Of a DNA stretch of 26,578 nt, positions 8,457-16,449 are shown in pieces. The notes below the pieces were generated by a model. The model was given only the letters and a program-made list of their open reading frames with translations. It was not told the origin of the DNA and made no database searches. The stretch is from positions 1 through 26,578 of the forward strand of contig JAQGKC010000115.1 of assembly GCA_028290305.1 (NCBI GenBank), in the 5' to 3' direction. Both the position numbers and the translations under genes were made by a program. The stretch comes from Bradyrhizobium sp. (GTDB lineage: Bacteria; Pseudomonadota; Alphaproteobacteria; Rhizobiales; Xanthobacteraceae). Each line of letters opens with the position of its first letter. Position 1 is the first letter of the stretch.

Positions 8457-9374
8457 CTATAATGTCAGAATTCGTCGCGGATCATCGCGCCTGCGAACAA
8501 AGTCAAGGATGGCGATCCAGTTTCCCTTGCACCGGCCGGGCCGGTCGATCCACGGCTCGGGAGCCAAGAGCTTCGAATGATTTGCGAGAAGATTTCTGGA
8601 GATCATCTTCGCAGCGTAGCCCTTCGAAACGCTTCCTTTTCGAGCCAGATAGGTAAGATTTGCGACCTGCGAATAGCCAAGACGGACTCCGGACGTCCGC
8701 CCTCCCTTGGTTCCCAAATGAACGCCGAGCAGACGTGCCGATCTTGCGATAATCCCGTACCGGGCCAGACGGCGAGAAAAGTCCGTGTCCTCCTGCCAAC
8801 CATACAGGGGCAGGTTCTCGTCGAATTGAATGGCATTGGAAGTTATCGGGTTCAAGAGGAACGCCATGTTGCAACCATACGCTCCGTCGACCGGCACGAT
8901 CTCGGCGCCGGCACTGGTTCCATCAACTGTGCGCAGGATTTCGAGACCCTCCTGTGTGCTGATGCCTGGTCCTTTTATACCGTCGGCAATCACAGCGCCC
9001 GTGAGGGCGATCGTTCCAGGATTCGTCAGGAAGGTTTTCTCAACTTCAGCAAGATAGTTGGCTTCGGCGAAGAAATCGTCGTCAAAGAACACGACCACAT
9101 CGGCAGCCGAACAAGCTGCCAAGATATGATTGCGTTGCGCGGGTAGCCCGGCCGGACCAAACAACACCTCGACGGGCGCGGGAAAGGATTTGATACACTC
9201 CAAATCAATATCATCCCGATTTACCGGGCAGATGATGAGCTGATCTGGAAGACGATTTTGGGAGGCGAGTAACTTCACTGTCTCAGACAGGACCTCGCGC
9301 CGTCCTACAGTCGCAATCCCCACAGCCAGCCTGAGACGGCCGCTCTGCTTATTAAAATTAACTGTTTGGAGCAT
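8457..9374 (-). CDS. GT2 family glycosyltransferase
   Basis: The protein is 305 residues with a single GT-A domain and no membrane helix. The N-terminal LAVGIATVGRREVLSETV strand, the VVFFDDDFFA metal/nucleotide-sugar motif (D98-D100) and the YGWQEDTDFSRRL segment (E195, D196), which holds the likely catalytic base, are all present. The C-terminus is basic and suggests peripheral membrane attachment. It would transfer one sugar onto the lipid-linked repeat unit in the cytoplasm. It lies 84 bp upstream of the hydrolase gene on the same strand and probably shares a transcript with it. The start is ATG at 9374; no clear ribosome binding site is visible. Donor and linkage are unknown. Confidence 0.88.
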   Translation of the reverse strand: MLQTVNFNKQSGRLRLAVGIATVGRREVLSETVKLLASQNRLPDQLIICPVNRDDIDLECIKSFPAPVEVLFGPAGLPAQRNHILAACSAADVVVFFDDDFFAEANYLAEVEKTFLTNPGTIALTGAVIADGIKGPGISTQEGLEILRTVDGTSAGAEIVPVDGAYGCNMAFLLNPITSNAIQFDENLPLYGWQEDTDFSRRLARYGIIARSARLLGVHLGTKGGRTSGVRLGYSQVANLTYLARKGSVSKGYAAKMISRNLLANHSKLLAPEPWIDRPGRCKGNWIAILDFVRRRDDPRRILTL

Positions 9375-9909
9375 GATACGAACACGCGCAAGAGAGGCGG
9401 CGCGCTACAATAAGAAATGGAGCCGCGGATGCTATGATTAACCGTCTTTCGTTTCGACTTGCAGGCCTTCGCGACGTACCAACGAGCCTCGCACCTGTCG
9501 GACGTGCCGAGAGACCGTACCCATATTTCGGAAGACCACAAGGGGAAATTGATCCCGCGTTATTAACGAAGGTAAAGCCATTTCGCCGCCGATCGACGTA
9601 TTCTCCAACGGGTAATATCCGCGCCCTTTCAAGGCGTGGAGGATGGATAGTACCTCACCTCTCCGAACTTTTGCGGCATACCCTCACATGCACCAATTCG
9701 AGCTAGGCTCCCTGCCCATGTCCCAAGTCGGTTCACCATGATGAGCCGCGACGTCTTGGACCAGGGTGATTTCGTTCCTGCGAACGGATACATAGGATTG
9801 CATGGACCCGCTCATACTTGTCGGGGCCTGATATGGTTGACAGCTGGCAACTGTCTTCTCCATTTCCGGCGAGCTTTAGCCGCTCGACCACGTCAGTTGA
9901 GAGAGCATC
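9375..9909. other. Divergent intergenic region between GT2 and GMC oxidoreductase genes
   Basis: Promoters for both directions should lie here. A TTGACA at 9837-9842 on the plus strand is a perfect -35 hexamer, but no good -10 follows at 16-18 bp. A small hairpin CGTTC/GAACG is at 9773-9786, and GACAG/CTGTC arms surround 9839-9855. A plus-strand open frame at 9434-9706 (90 residues, starting MINRLSFRLAGLRDV) has no recognisable motif and I do not call it. Confidence 0.4.
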
Positions 9910-11499
9910 ATGCTGGGTGATTTGCGAGAACAAGAGACGGGCGGTACCCTCTCTGTTGACGTCTGTGTGGTTGGCGGGGGGCCCGCGGGGATAACCATCG
10001 CCCATGAGTTGATCGGCAGTGGTCTCAAAGTTTGTCTGGTGGAGTCAGGAGGCGAGGCCGACGAGCCGGATACGCAAGCCCTTTATAAGGGCGAGAGCGT
10101 CGGGCACCTGGTGACGATGGATGAAGGTCGTTATCGATTATTTGGTGGCTCGGCCACCCGGTGGAGCGGACGATGTGCGGTTCTCGACCCGATTGACTTT
10201 GAGGAGCGGAATTGGATACGCAACTCCGGCTGGCCGATCGGCTTGTCCACATTGGTCCCCTATTACGAGCGCGCGAAGGCGGCCGCTGAATTTCGGAAAC
10301 CCTGGATACCAGACGACAAAGTGCCATCCGTCCTGGGGGTCGAACTTCCAAGATTCAGCACACCCTGCCTCAAGCCATACGTGTGGCGCTATGCCCCACA
10401 AGGCTTCCGGCGCTTTCCCGATTGGGCCAAGATCTATGGGCAGCGGCTTAAGGCCGATCCTGATACGCACGTTTTGCTTCATGCCAATCTGACGGCGATT
10501 GCCGGAACCGATAACGGATCGACTGTTGATTCGATCAATGTGACTTCTTCGAACAACATTTCGATGAAGATCAAAGCCAAGGCTTTCGTGCTTTGCTGTG
10601 GTGGCATCGAAAACGTGCGCCTGCTGCTCAACGCGCCCAGCGACATTCTCCGAAAGGTCGACGATTCCTCAAAGCTCGGTAGATATTTTGCGCAGCACCC
10701 GCGGGGCGTCACGGCAACTTTGCGAACGACACCTGAGGCAGCCAAGCGCCTCCAAAGCCTGTTCAGGGTGTTCACAAGGCGAAGCGGCGTGCAATATGAG
10801 ATTGGTTTTGCCCTCTCGGAAGAAGCCCAACGCAAGCATCGACTACTGAATGCGAGCGCCGCAATGTATTATGAGGCGTCTTCGGACTCGTCATGGAAGG
10901 CGGCAGCGAATTTGGCGGCCGCGGTGCGTGAAAGGAAGCTGTATAGCGGAATCCATCGCGACCTGATCCCCGCGATGGGAGCGGCGGCAAATCTGGCCCG
11001 CCGTTTACTCCAGGGCAGCCCGCCTCTTCTCAAGGAGCCGCTTATCACCATCATTGTCGATGTCGAGCAGGAGCCAAACGCGGAAAGCAGGGTAACGCTG
11101 TCTGATCAGAAGGACGCATTTGGCATGCGACGGGCCAAAGTCGACTGGCGCATTTCCGAGATCGAGCGCACCACCGCGCGACACTTAAACGGCCTCGTCG
11201 GTGAGGAGTTGCAGAAGCTCGGATTTGGACGAACCGAGACCGCCGCTTGGCTCAGTCGAGATACCCCCGTTGGCGATGGCGAACTTTACGGCACATATCA
11301 TCATATTGGTACGACAAGGATGTCGAGGGATCCGGCCGACGGCGTGGTAGATGAAAATTGCAAGACACATGGCATCACCAATTTGTATCTAGGGGGATGC
11401 TCGGTGTTTCCGACCGGCGGTCACGCGAATCCGACCCTCACCATTGTCGCCCTTTCAATTCGGCTGGCGGACCATCTTCGTAGCAACCTGCGGCATTGA
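9910..11499 (+). CDS. GMC family FAD-dependent oxidoreductase
   Basis: The protein is 529 residues. It opens with the FAD-binding Rossmann motif VVGGGPAG (residues 20-27) and LVESGGE, continues with YRLFGGSATRWSGRC and an NSGWPI segment typical of GMC enzymes, has CCGGIENVRLLL in the middle, and ends with the GMC C-terminal domain: HHIGTTRM (H464/H465) and FPTGGHANPTLTIVALSIRLAD. GMC enzymes oxidise alcohol groups of sugars, polyols or sterols. No signal peptide is present, so it should act in the cytoplasm. Placed directly before glycosyltransferase and flippase genes, it may oxidise a sugar nucleotide, a lipid-linked intermediate or another precursor, but the substrate is unknown. A purine-rich GAGAGAG element precedes the ATG. 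All key motifs are intact. Confidence 0.88.
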   Translation: MLGDLREQETGGTLSVDVCVVGGGPAGITIAHELIGSGLKVCLVESGGEADEPDTQALYKGESVGHLVTMDEGRYRLFGGSATRWSGRCAVLDPIDFEERNWIRNSGWPIGLSTLVPYYERAKAAAEFRKPWIPDDKVPSVLGVELPRFSTPCLKPYVWRYAPQGFRRFPDWAKIYGQRLKADPDTHVLLHANLTAIAGTDNGSTVDSINVTSSNNISMKIKAKAFVLCCGGIENVRLLLNAPSDILRKVDDSSKLGRYFAQHPRGVTATLRTTPEAAKRLQSLFRVFTRRSGVQYEIGFALSEEAQRKHRLLNASAAMYYEASSDSSWKAAANLAAAVRERKLYSGIHRDLIPAMGAAANLARRLLQGSPPLLKEPLITIIVDVEQEPNAESRVTLSDQKDAFGMRRAKVDWRISEIERTTARHLNGLVGEELQKLGFGRTETAAWLSRDTPVGDGELYGTYHHIGTTRMSRDPADGVVDENCKTHGITNLYLGGCSVFPTGGHANPTLTIVALSIRLADHLRSNLRH

Positions 11500-11825
11500 C
11501 CTTGCGCCCCGCAGCACGTCTGACGTATTGCTCAGCAGTGGTTTGGGGGTTGACAGGACGTGCGCGAATTGAGGGATCCTAAATGTCTTGGTAAATCGAA
11601 CGGCTCCGAACTTGACCGCAAACTGGTGGGGAAGTCTGAAAGTGTTGACGCGGATCGAACGGCTGAACGCAGTATGTTACATCCGTGCGTAAATCTGACA
11701 ACTTGAAGAGCGTTGCGATTCACCGAGCCTGCTCCACTCCCTTGCCGGAACGTACGCAAGAGCATCCCAAAAGAACGAACAAGGTTATCTCGTCAATCGG
11801 ATTTTCCAACTAGCAGAGGCGTCGC
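11500..11825 (+). other. Intergenic stretch upstream of the GT8 gene
   Basis: TTGACA at 11551-11556 could be a -35 box but lacks a -10 at normal spacing. A plus-strand frame from about 11555 to 11706 is open and charged (segment GKSNGSELDRKLVGKSESVD) but matches no family I know and has no good ribosome binding site. No transposase motif or terminator was recognised. Confidence 0.4.
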
Positions 11826-12806
11826 GTGTCCATTCAAAGAGCAACGGAGGTTTTCTATATCACGGACGCGGGATTTGCCGTTCCGACGCTTGTGTCGATC
11901 GAATCGCTACGTCGCTGGAGACCACCCCCCAGTTTGCGGATAAATGTCGTTTTGCTGGATATGAGTCAGGAGCGGGTCGATGCTTTCGCCGGCATTGCTC
12001 AGGATTTGTCTATACAGATACACTCCCTGCGCACGGATGCTCTTGCTTCATTAAACGATGAGAGATTTAACCCAACCCACGTTCCGCTTGCGACAGTCGC
12101 ACGATTTCTGATTCCTGAGTTTTTTCGCAATGAGGATTACGACATTCTCTATGTGGACGGCGACACGCTGTTCGTTCAGGATCCGGGAGAGCTGTTGGAC
12201 TTGCCGGCACCGGAGATTGGACTGCTCGCGGCGGAGGATCAGTCCTATTTTTACGCGAACGACTATGGCAAGACAGGTAAAAACATAAGATCCTATTTTG
12301 CCAACATCGGGGTGAAGGCAAAGCAAGGATATTTCAACGCGGGCGTCCTGAAGTTTCGAACTCGCCAATGGATCAAGATCAGCAAAGACTGCCTGACGTT
12401 TCTCGAAGACAATCTCTCCATCTGCCAATATCACGACCAAAGTTCACTTAATGCGATCGTTGGGAATAAGAGAGTTCGCCTTTCCCCGATCTGGAACTTT
12501 AAGCCGTCTTATTGGAACTGGGGTGTTTCCGAAATAGCCGAGCCAAAGCTCTTGCATTTCGTCGGAGGCGACAAGCCGTGGATGGGCAATTTGAGGGTTT
12601 GGACAGAGCTATATCCTGAATATATCGCGGCCGTGGAACGCAGAAGGCACAAGTCCTTTTTGCTGAGAGCATGGAGCGAAGAGCAATCGGCTGCCCGTCG
12701 CAGAGCTGAAACGTTCCAACAAATCAAGGACAAAACGATTTTCCTGGGTCGCAAGACGCGTCGGCGCGCAATGTTCCGCGATCTTGTTGAGACGTCGGTT
12801 CTTTAG
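11826..12806 (+). CDS. GT8 family glycosyltransferase
   Basis: The protein is 326 residues with the classic GT8 layout: YITDAGFAVPTLVSIESL at the start, the DxD metal motif in DILYVDGDTLF (D111, D113), GYFNAGVLKF (about 168-177), YHDQSSLNAI (about 202-210), and LLHFVGGDKPW (H244, K250) for nucleotide-diphosphate binding. These retaining enzymes often transfer galactose or glucose from UDP-sugars. The start is GTG at 11826, seven bases after an AGAGG ribosome binding site; no ATG occurs before the first conserved strand. It is followed by the flippase gene in the same direction. It most likely adds one sugar to the repeat unit. All expected catalytic residues are present. Confidence 0.92.
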   Translation: MSIQRATEVFYITDAGFAVPTLVSIESLRRWRPPPSLRINVVLLDMSQERVDAFAGIAQDLSIQIHSLRTDALASLNDERFNPTHVPLATVARFLIPEFFRNEDYDILYVDGDTLFVQDPGELLDLPAPEIGLLAAEDQSYFYANDYGKTGKNIRSYFANIGVKAKQGYFNAGVLKFRTRQWIKISKDCLTFLEDNLSICQYHDQSSLNAIVGNKRVRLSPIWNFKPSYWNWGVSEIAEPKLLHFVGGDKPWMGNLRVWTELYPEYIAAVERRRHKSFLLRAWSEEQSAARRRAETFQQIKDKTIFLGRKTRRRAMFRDLVETSVL

Positions 12807-12967
12807 GGCACGGGGCACAAGTCGATCAAACGAACCAGGCTGATCCATGTCCGAGAAGGGCCGTACAGCGCGCGCAGCCGGAATCTTCGCTCTGGCCGGG
12901 AGTGTGCCCTCTTCGGCCTCATCAAGTGCGGGCGGAGCTGCAATTGGCAGGCAGTCGGGATGTTCAC

Positions 12968-14419
12968 ATGATGCATAGCCGGGGGTTGGCGCTCGGTTCG
13001 CTGTTGATGGCTTGCACGAACATCGTGAGAACCGGCCTGAATTTTCTCATGCTGCCATTGCTGGCGCGTCTGATCGGACCGCAAGAATATGGACTGTTCG
13101 GTCTTGCGTTGCCGGTCGTGATGCTGGTCATGAGCCTTGCCGATGGCGGCCTTGGCGCATCGCTTGCCCGGGAACGGGCAGAAAACAAGATCGTGTGGTC
13201 GTCCGCATGGTGGATTTTATTGTCAATTGCGATCGTTCTAATCCCAGGGGTTATCGGAATATCGTACGTTCAGAGTTCGATCGTTCACGAACCCCGCCTG
13301 CCCCACGTGATAATCGTGCTTTCCATCTGTCTTTTATTTTTCATTCTTTCGGTTCCCTCTGGCGCGTTGCTTTTCCGACGCGGAAATATTGCGGTTGGCG
13401 CCGCCGGAGAAATGGCGGCGGCGATTATCGGCGCAGTGATCGCATACATATTGGCTTTGAATGGCGCCGGCGTTTGGAGCCTTGTCGCGCAAAGTGTCGC
13501 CACCTTCGGTATAAGGTTTCTGTTTCAGTTTGTAGCTGCACCATATCTTCCGGAATTTCTTTTTTCCTGGCATGCCGTTCGCCCCCATCTCTTGGTGGGA
13601 GGATCAATCGTTGGTCTGAAGCTCGGCGACTTAGTCGAACGAAATATTGAAAATATACTCATTGGAAGAGCCTTCGGCACCGGCGGGCTGGGCCTTTACT
13701 CGCTCGCGACCCAAATTCCTTCATCGATCGCCTCTGCGGTCGGAAATATCGTCTGGACGAATATCTACGCGCGCTCGCTACACACCACCGACACCCGGAG
13801 GCAGGCGGAAATCTTCGAAAAATTCCTGCGTTTGCTTGCTATCGTCCTTTTTCCAATTACCACTATCGGGATAGTCGAAGCGCAAGACGTTGTCGCGACT
13901 TTCATGGGACCACAATGGCAGGGCCTTGGTCCGCTGCTGAAGGTCCTTCTGATCAGCGATGCCGTGACAGCGCTGGCCGGCATTATGGGCGCAATCTTTC
14001 TAGCCCACGGCAAAGCAAGCCTCCAACTGCGCATAAACACCGAAACGAATATCTTGCGAGCGACGATCGTGTTCTTCGCACCTCAGCTCGGGCTGTTGGG
14101 ATGCGTCATCGGCATTTCACTTACTTCATTATACTGCCTTGCTCGGACCATGGCTGCGCTCGTCAAGACGATCGATATTACGGTTGCTCGAATACTCATA
14201 GCCATCCGCGGAATTTTTGTGAGCAGCCTCGTGGCCGCGTTAATAGCTTTTGTTCTATCCCAACAACTCTCGTTGCCCGCAGTCTGGACAATCGTCGCAA
14301 CCGGAATGGGCGGCCTTGTTGCCTATTGCTGTTCACTGATGCTAACTGACCGAGAGCATTTGCTGCTTGGAATACAGGATATTTGGCGCATGCTGAAAAA
14401 ACCGCCATCCGCCGCCTGA
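12968..14419 (+). CDS. Wzx-like oligosaccharide flippase (MOP superfamily)
   Basis: This 483-residue protein has 12-14 hydrophobic helices and the polysaccharide-synthesis flippase pattern: an N-terminal NFLMLPLLARLIGPQEYGLFGLALPVV, a central GLGLYSLATQIPSSIASAVGNIVWTNIYAR, and FEKFLRLLAIVLFPITTIGIVEAQDVVATFMGPQW near the seventh/eighth helix. Flippases of this group move undecaprenyl-PP-linked repeat units to the periplasmic face. An upstream GTG at 12902 would add 22 hydrophilic residues, but tandem ATGs at 12968/12971 following GGGA fit the family start better. A 43-codon frame beginning ATG 12847 overlaps the start; I see no evidence that it is a gene. Substrate specificity cannot be inferred. 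Confidence 0.9.
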   Translation: MMHSRGLALGSLLMACTNIVRTGLNFLMLPLLARLIGPQEYGLFGLALPVVMLVMSLADGGLGASLARERAENKIVWSSAWWILLSIAIVLIPGVIGISYVQSSIVHEPRLPHVIIVLSICLLFFILSVPSGALLFRRGNIAVGAAGEMAAAIIGAVIAYILALNGAGVWSLVAQSVATFGIRFLFQFVAAPYLPEFLFSWHAVRPHLLVGGSIVGLKLGDLVERNIENILIGRAFGTGGLGLYSLATQIPSSIASAVGNIVWTNIYARSLHTTDTRRQAEIFEKFLRLLAIVLFPITTIGIVEAQDVVATFMGPQWQGLGPLLKVLLISDAVTALAGIMGAIFLAHGKASLQLRINTETNILRATIVFFAPQLGLLGCVIGISLTSLYCLARTMAALVKTIDITVARILIAIRGIFVSSLVAALIAFVLSQQLSLPAVWTIVATGMGGLVAYCCSLMLTDREHLLLGIQDIWRMLKKPPSAA

Positions 14420-14430
14420 GGTATCAGATA

Positions 14431-15687
14431 ATGGCAAACTTGTATGTTGACCTGACCGATGCGGTGGTGAATTCGATCTATCACGGGGCCAGTACTGGCA
14501 TGCAGCGTGTTCAGATCAATGTGGCGTTCTGTTTAAGAAAGTCGCTGTCGTCACAGGCATTCAGCATTTTTGAAGGAAGGTTCGAAAGTTTAGACCAGAT
14601 GGTTGCCGAAAGTCAGGGCGACGCCGACGCGTTTGTTCGACTGGCAAGAGAGAAATACAAGGCGGCGGTCGAACGCTACGCTCGTCAGCAACGGTCGCCG
14701 CTAATTTCACTCCCGGCCCGTTGTTTTCACAGAGCCGCGAGACTTTATCGAGACCTCAGAGTCAAATCGACCCTAAAATTTGGCCGCGGCGACGCGCTGT
14801 TTACCATGGGAGCTTTTTGGCAATATCCACCGCTGGTGGATTTCTACAGGCAAAAAACCAAGGAAGGCGTAGAACTAATCGGCATACTTCACGATTTGAC
14901 GTGGATCAGCTATCCCGAATATATCGATCGAAAGCTTTTTCAAAAATTTCTGGCGCTTCCAATTCATTTGATCACGATATCGAACTTTACGAGATCAGAG
15001 CTCGAAAGAGCGGTTCGTGAAAATATCCTCACATGCAACTACAAAACCCTGGCGAGCATCGCACTTGCCCACGAATTTGTTGGAGCCCGCCGAAATGATG
15101 TCAGCACCTATTCGGTAACCGAAGCTAATAAGCGATATGCTCTATACGTATCGTCGCTGGATCACCACAAGAACCATTCCGCAATAATATCCGCTTGGAA
15201 ACAATTGCACGAGGAATTTGGCGATAAGCTTCCGCACCTCATTCTAGTGGGAAAGAAGGCCAGCGCAGCTAGTGAGATACTCCGGCCAGGTAATCTCGGC
15301 GATGCCATCTCGTTTTGTGAAAGGCCCAGCGATGAAAAGCTGAAGATGCTATATACCAACTGCGTCTTTACCGTTTTTCCAAGCTATCGGGAAGGATGGG
15401 GCTTGCCGGTCGGAGAGAGCTTATGGTTTGGCAAGGCATGTGCGGCCTCAAACCGCACTTCAATTCCGGAAGCGGGTGGCGATCTTTGCGTGTACTTTGA
15501 CCCGAGCGATATGGAGGACATCAAGACGGCTATCTTGTCTCTCCTCGATCAAAACGTAAGACTCGATTACGAGAAGAAGATCCGCTCGGCGGCACTGCGC
15601 TCATGGAACCAGGTTAGCGAGGATATCGAAATGATCGTCACATCCATTATCAACGAAAGCCCGCGCTCGGCTCAAAAGACTGGTTGA
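14431..15687 (+). CDS. GT4 family glycosyltransferase (GT-B)
   Basis: The protein is 418 residues from ATG 14431, preceded by GAGGT. An in-frame TTG at 14383 would overlap the flippase gene and is less likely. The N-terminal half starts LYVDLTDAVV with STGMQRVQINVAF, a pattern of mannosyltransferase-like GT4 proteins, and includes ELIGILHDLTWISYPEY. The C-terminal half has YALYVSSLDHHKNHSAII, LILVGKKA and the complete EX7E donor motif in REGWGLPVGES, then ACAASNRTSIPEAGGD. It should add a sugar, quite possibly mannose, to the lipid-linked intermediate in the cytoplasm. It starts 11 bp after the flippase stop, so the two are co-transcribed. Donor choice is inference. Confidence 0.88.
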   Translation: MANLYVDLTDAVVNSIYHGASTGMQRVQINVAFCLRKSLSSQAFSIFEGRFESLDQMVAESQGDADAFVRLAREKYKAAVERYARQQRSPLISLPARCFHRAARLYRDLRVKSTLKFGRGDALFTMGAFWQYPPLVDFYRQKTKEGVELIGILHDLTWISYPEYIDRKLFQKFLALPIHLITISNFTRSELERAVRENILTCNYKTLASIALAHEFVGARRNDVSTYSVTEANKRYALYVSSLDHHKNHSAIISAWKQLHEEFGDKLPHLILVGKKASAASEILRPGNLGDAISFCERPSDEKLKMLYTNCVFTVFPSYREGWGLPVGESLWFGKACAASNRTSIPEAGGDLCVYFDPSDMEDIKTAILSLLDQNVRLDYEKKIRSAALRSWNQVSEDIEMIVTSIINESPRSAQKTG

Positions 15688-15735
15688 CCGGCCGTCGGTG
15701 CCATTTGGAAGCATGGAAAACACAACTTCACATTC

Positions 15736-15931
15736 GGGTCGTGCCGGCCGGCAGCAAAAGAAGCCAACACTAGGCTGAATGGTGTCGACCCGCCCGGATA
15801 TCTGACAGACGTCCCGCTCCGGATCGTCAAAAAGGTCATCCCAACGGCAACATTGTTCGGCGGCTCCACCTGCCAAAAGCAAGACCTGAAAGCCGTGGCC
15901 TCGGGGAGGACGTGATCACATCGAACGCTTC
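15736..15931 (+). mobile_element. Degraded IS66-family transposase C-terminus
   Basis: In the plus-strand frame with codons at 15763, 15766 and so on, the translation contains TRLNGVDPPGYLTDVPLRIV (15769-15828). This matches the well-known tail of IS66 TnpC transposases (TCKLNGVDPxAYLTDVLxRIV, before RIDELLPW). The following LPW block is lost, although KAVA-like residues and a stop codon occur at about 15891-15918, and the sequence GAACGCTT at 15923-15930 could be what remains of the right terminal repeat. There is no start, no catalytic DDE region and no left end, so this is a dead fragment. It marks past insertion or recombination between the two GT4 genes. Confidence 0.6.
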
Positions 15932-16156
15932 TATATCCGAAACGCCGCCACACGAGGATCGGTCAAGCTATGAAGTTCGAGAGGCAGGCGGGACTTGCTT
16001 AACTGCTGTCGACCAAAAACCGGAAACAGGCCGTTCCGTTGACTGATCCGAGAAAACCGGGCTGAGGCTGCACGCAAGTCCCGGCTTCTCTTATTGCCCA
16101 TACCGCCGGCTGCATCACAGCAGCATCCTGCCGTTCATGTTAACGTAAAGATGTCA

Positions 16157-16173
16157 GACGCGCATCGCGCGTC
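16157..16173. promoter_or_regulatory. Perfect 7-bp palindrome with 3-nt loop
   Basis: GACGCGC, ATC, GCGCGTC form a perfect hairpin or dyad about 80 bp upstream of the small ORF at 16252. The downstream sequence has scattered T residues (CTCTTCCCTTTT) but no clean T run, so it could be a weak terminator for the upstream transcript or a protein-binding dyad. Function is unproven. Confidence 0.35.
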
Positions 16174-16251
16174 CGTAGCTCTTCCCTTTTCCCACCACGC
16201 CAATTCGGCTACAGTCGACCAAAGTTATACAGATGTTTAGGGATCTCAAAA

Positions 16252-16449
16252 ATGTGGTGGAGGCTCGAGCTCTTCTTGAAAGGATTGGCCAAAAGGCTAG
16301 TCCGCGGCGGCCAAGGTGGAGTCGCAGCACCTGAGATCGTGCTACTGCATCAGGCGTTCCTTCGCCTCGAACGTCGAATCGAAATCCTAGAAGCAAACAA
16401 GAGCGCCATCTGCATTGATGAAAAGCAGAAAACGAGCGATATGAAATAA
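16252..16449 (+). CDS. Small 65-aa basic protein of unknown function, coupled to the next GT4
   Basis: The protein starts MWWRLELFLKGLAKRLVRGG, an amphipathic, basic segment suited to lying on the membrane. It continues with a likely coiled-coil helix (IVLLHQAFLRLERRIEILEANK) and a charged tail. AGGGA lies eight bases before the ATG. Its TAA overlaps the ATG of the next gene (TAATG at 16447-16451), a strong sign that it is translated and that the GT4 depends on it. I recognise no family. A membrane-tethering or partner role for the GT4 is possible but unproven. Confidence 0.6.
   Translation: MWWRLELFLKGLAKRLVRGGQGGVAAPEIVLLHQAFLRLERRIEILEANKSAICIDEKQKTSDMK

Larger units (their letters stand above)
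15688..16251. other. Intergenic region carrying an IS66 relic and a palindrome
   Basis: This 564-bp gap interrupts an otherwise tight gene string. It holds a degraded IS66 transposase tail (about 15736-15931) and a palindrome at 16157-16173, which are entered separately. The rest has no recognisable coding sequence; the minus-strand frames here (15601-15882, 15672-15953) are the antisense of the relic. Confidence 0.5.

Noticed and set aside
9434..9706. 90-codon plus-strand frame in the GT2/GMC intergenic region
   Set aside because: No ribosome binding site, no motif, ends in low-quality Arg/Ser/Thr text; kept only as a note in the intergenic entry.
9837..9865. TTGACA as a promoter for the GMC oxidoreductase gene
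   Set aside because: The -35 is perfect but no acceptable -10 hexamer occurs at 16-18 bp.
12902..12967. Upstream GTG start for the flippase
   Set aside because: Adds 22 hydrophilic residues before the first family-typical segment; tandem ATGs with a nearby GGGA fit better.
12847..12978. 43-codon frame between the GT8 and flippase genes (starts MSEKGRTARAAG)
   Set aside because: Low-complexity Ser/Ala/Gly composition, weak ribosome binding site, and no family resemblance; overlap with the flippase ATG may be chance.
13012..13650. 212-codon plus-strand frame inside the flippase gene
   Set aside because: Same pattern of an Arg-rich shadow; the flippase frame is continuous and family-like.
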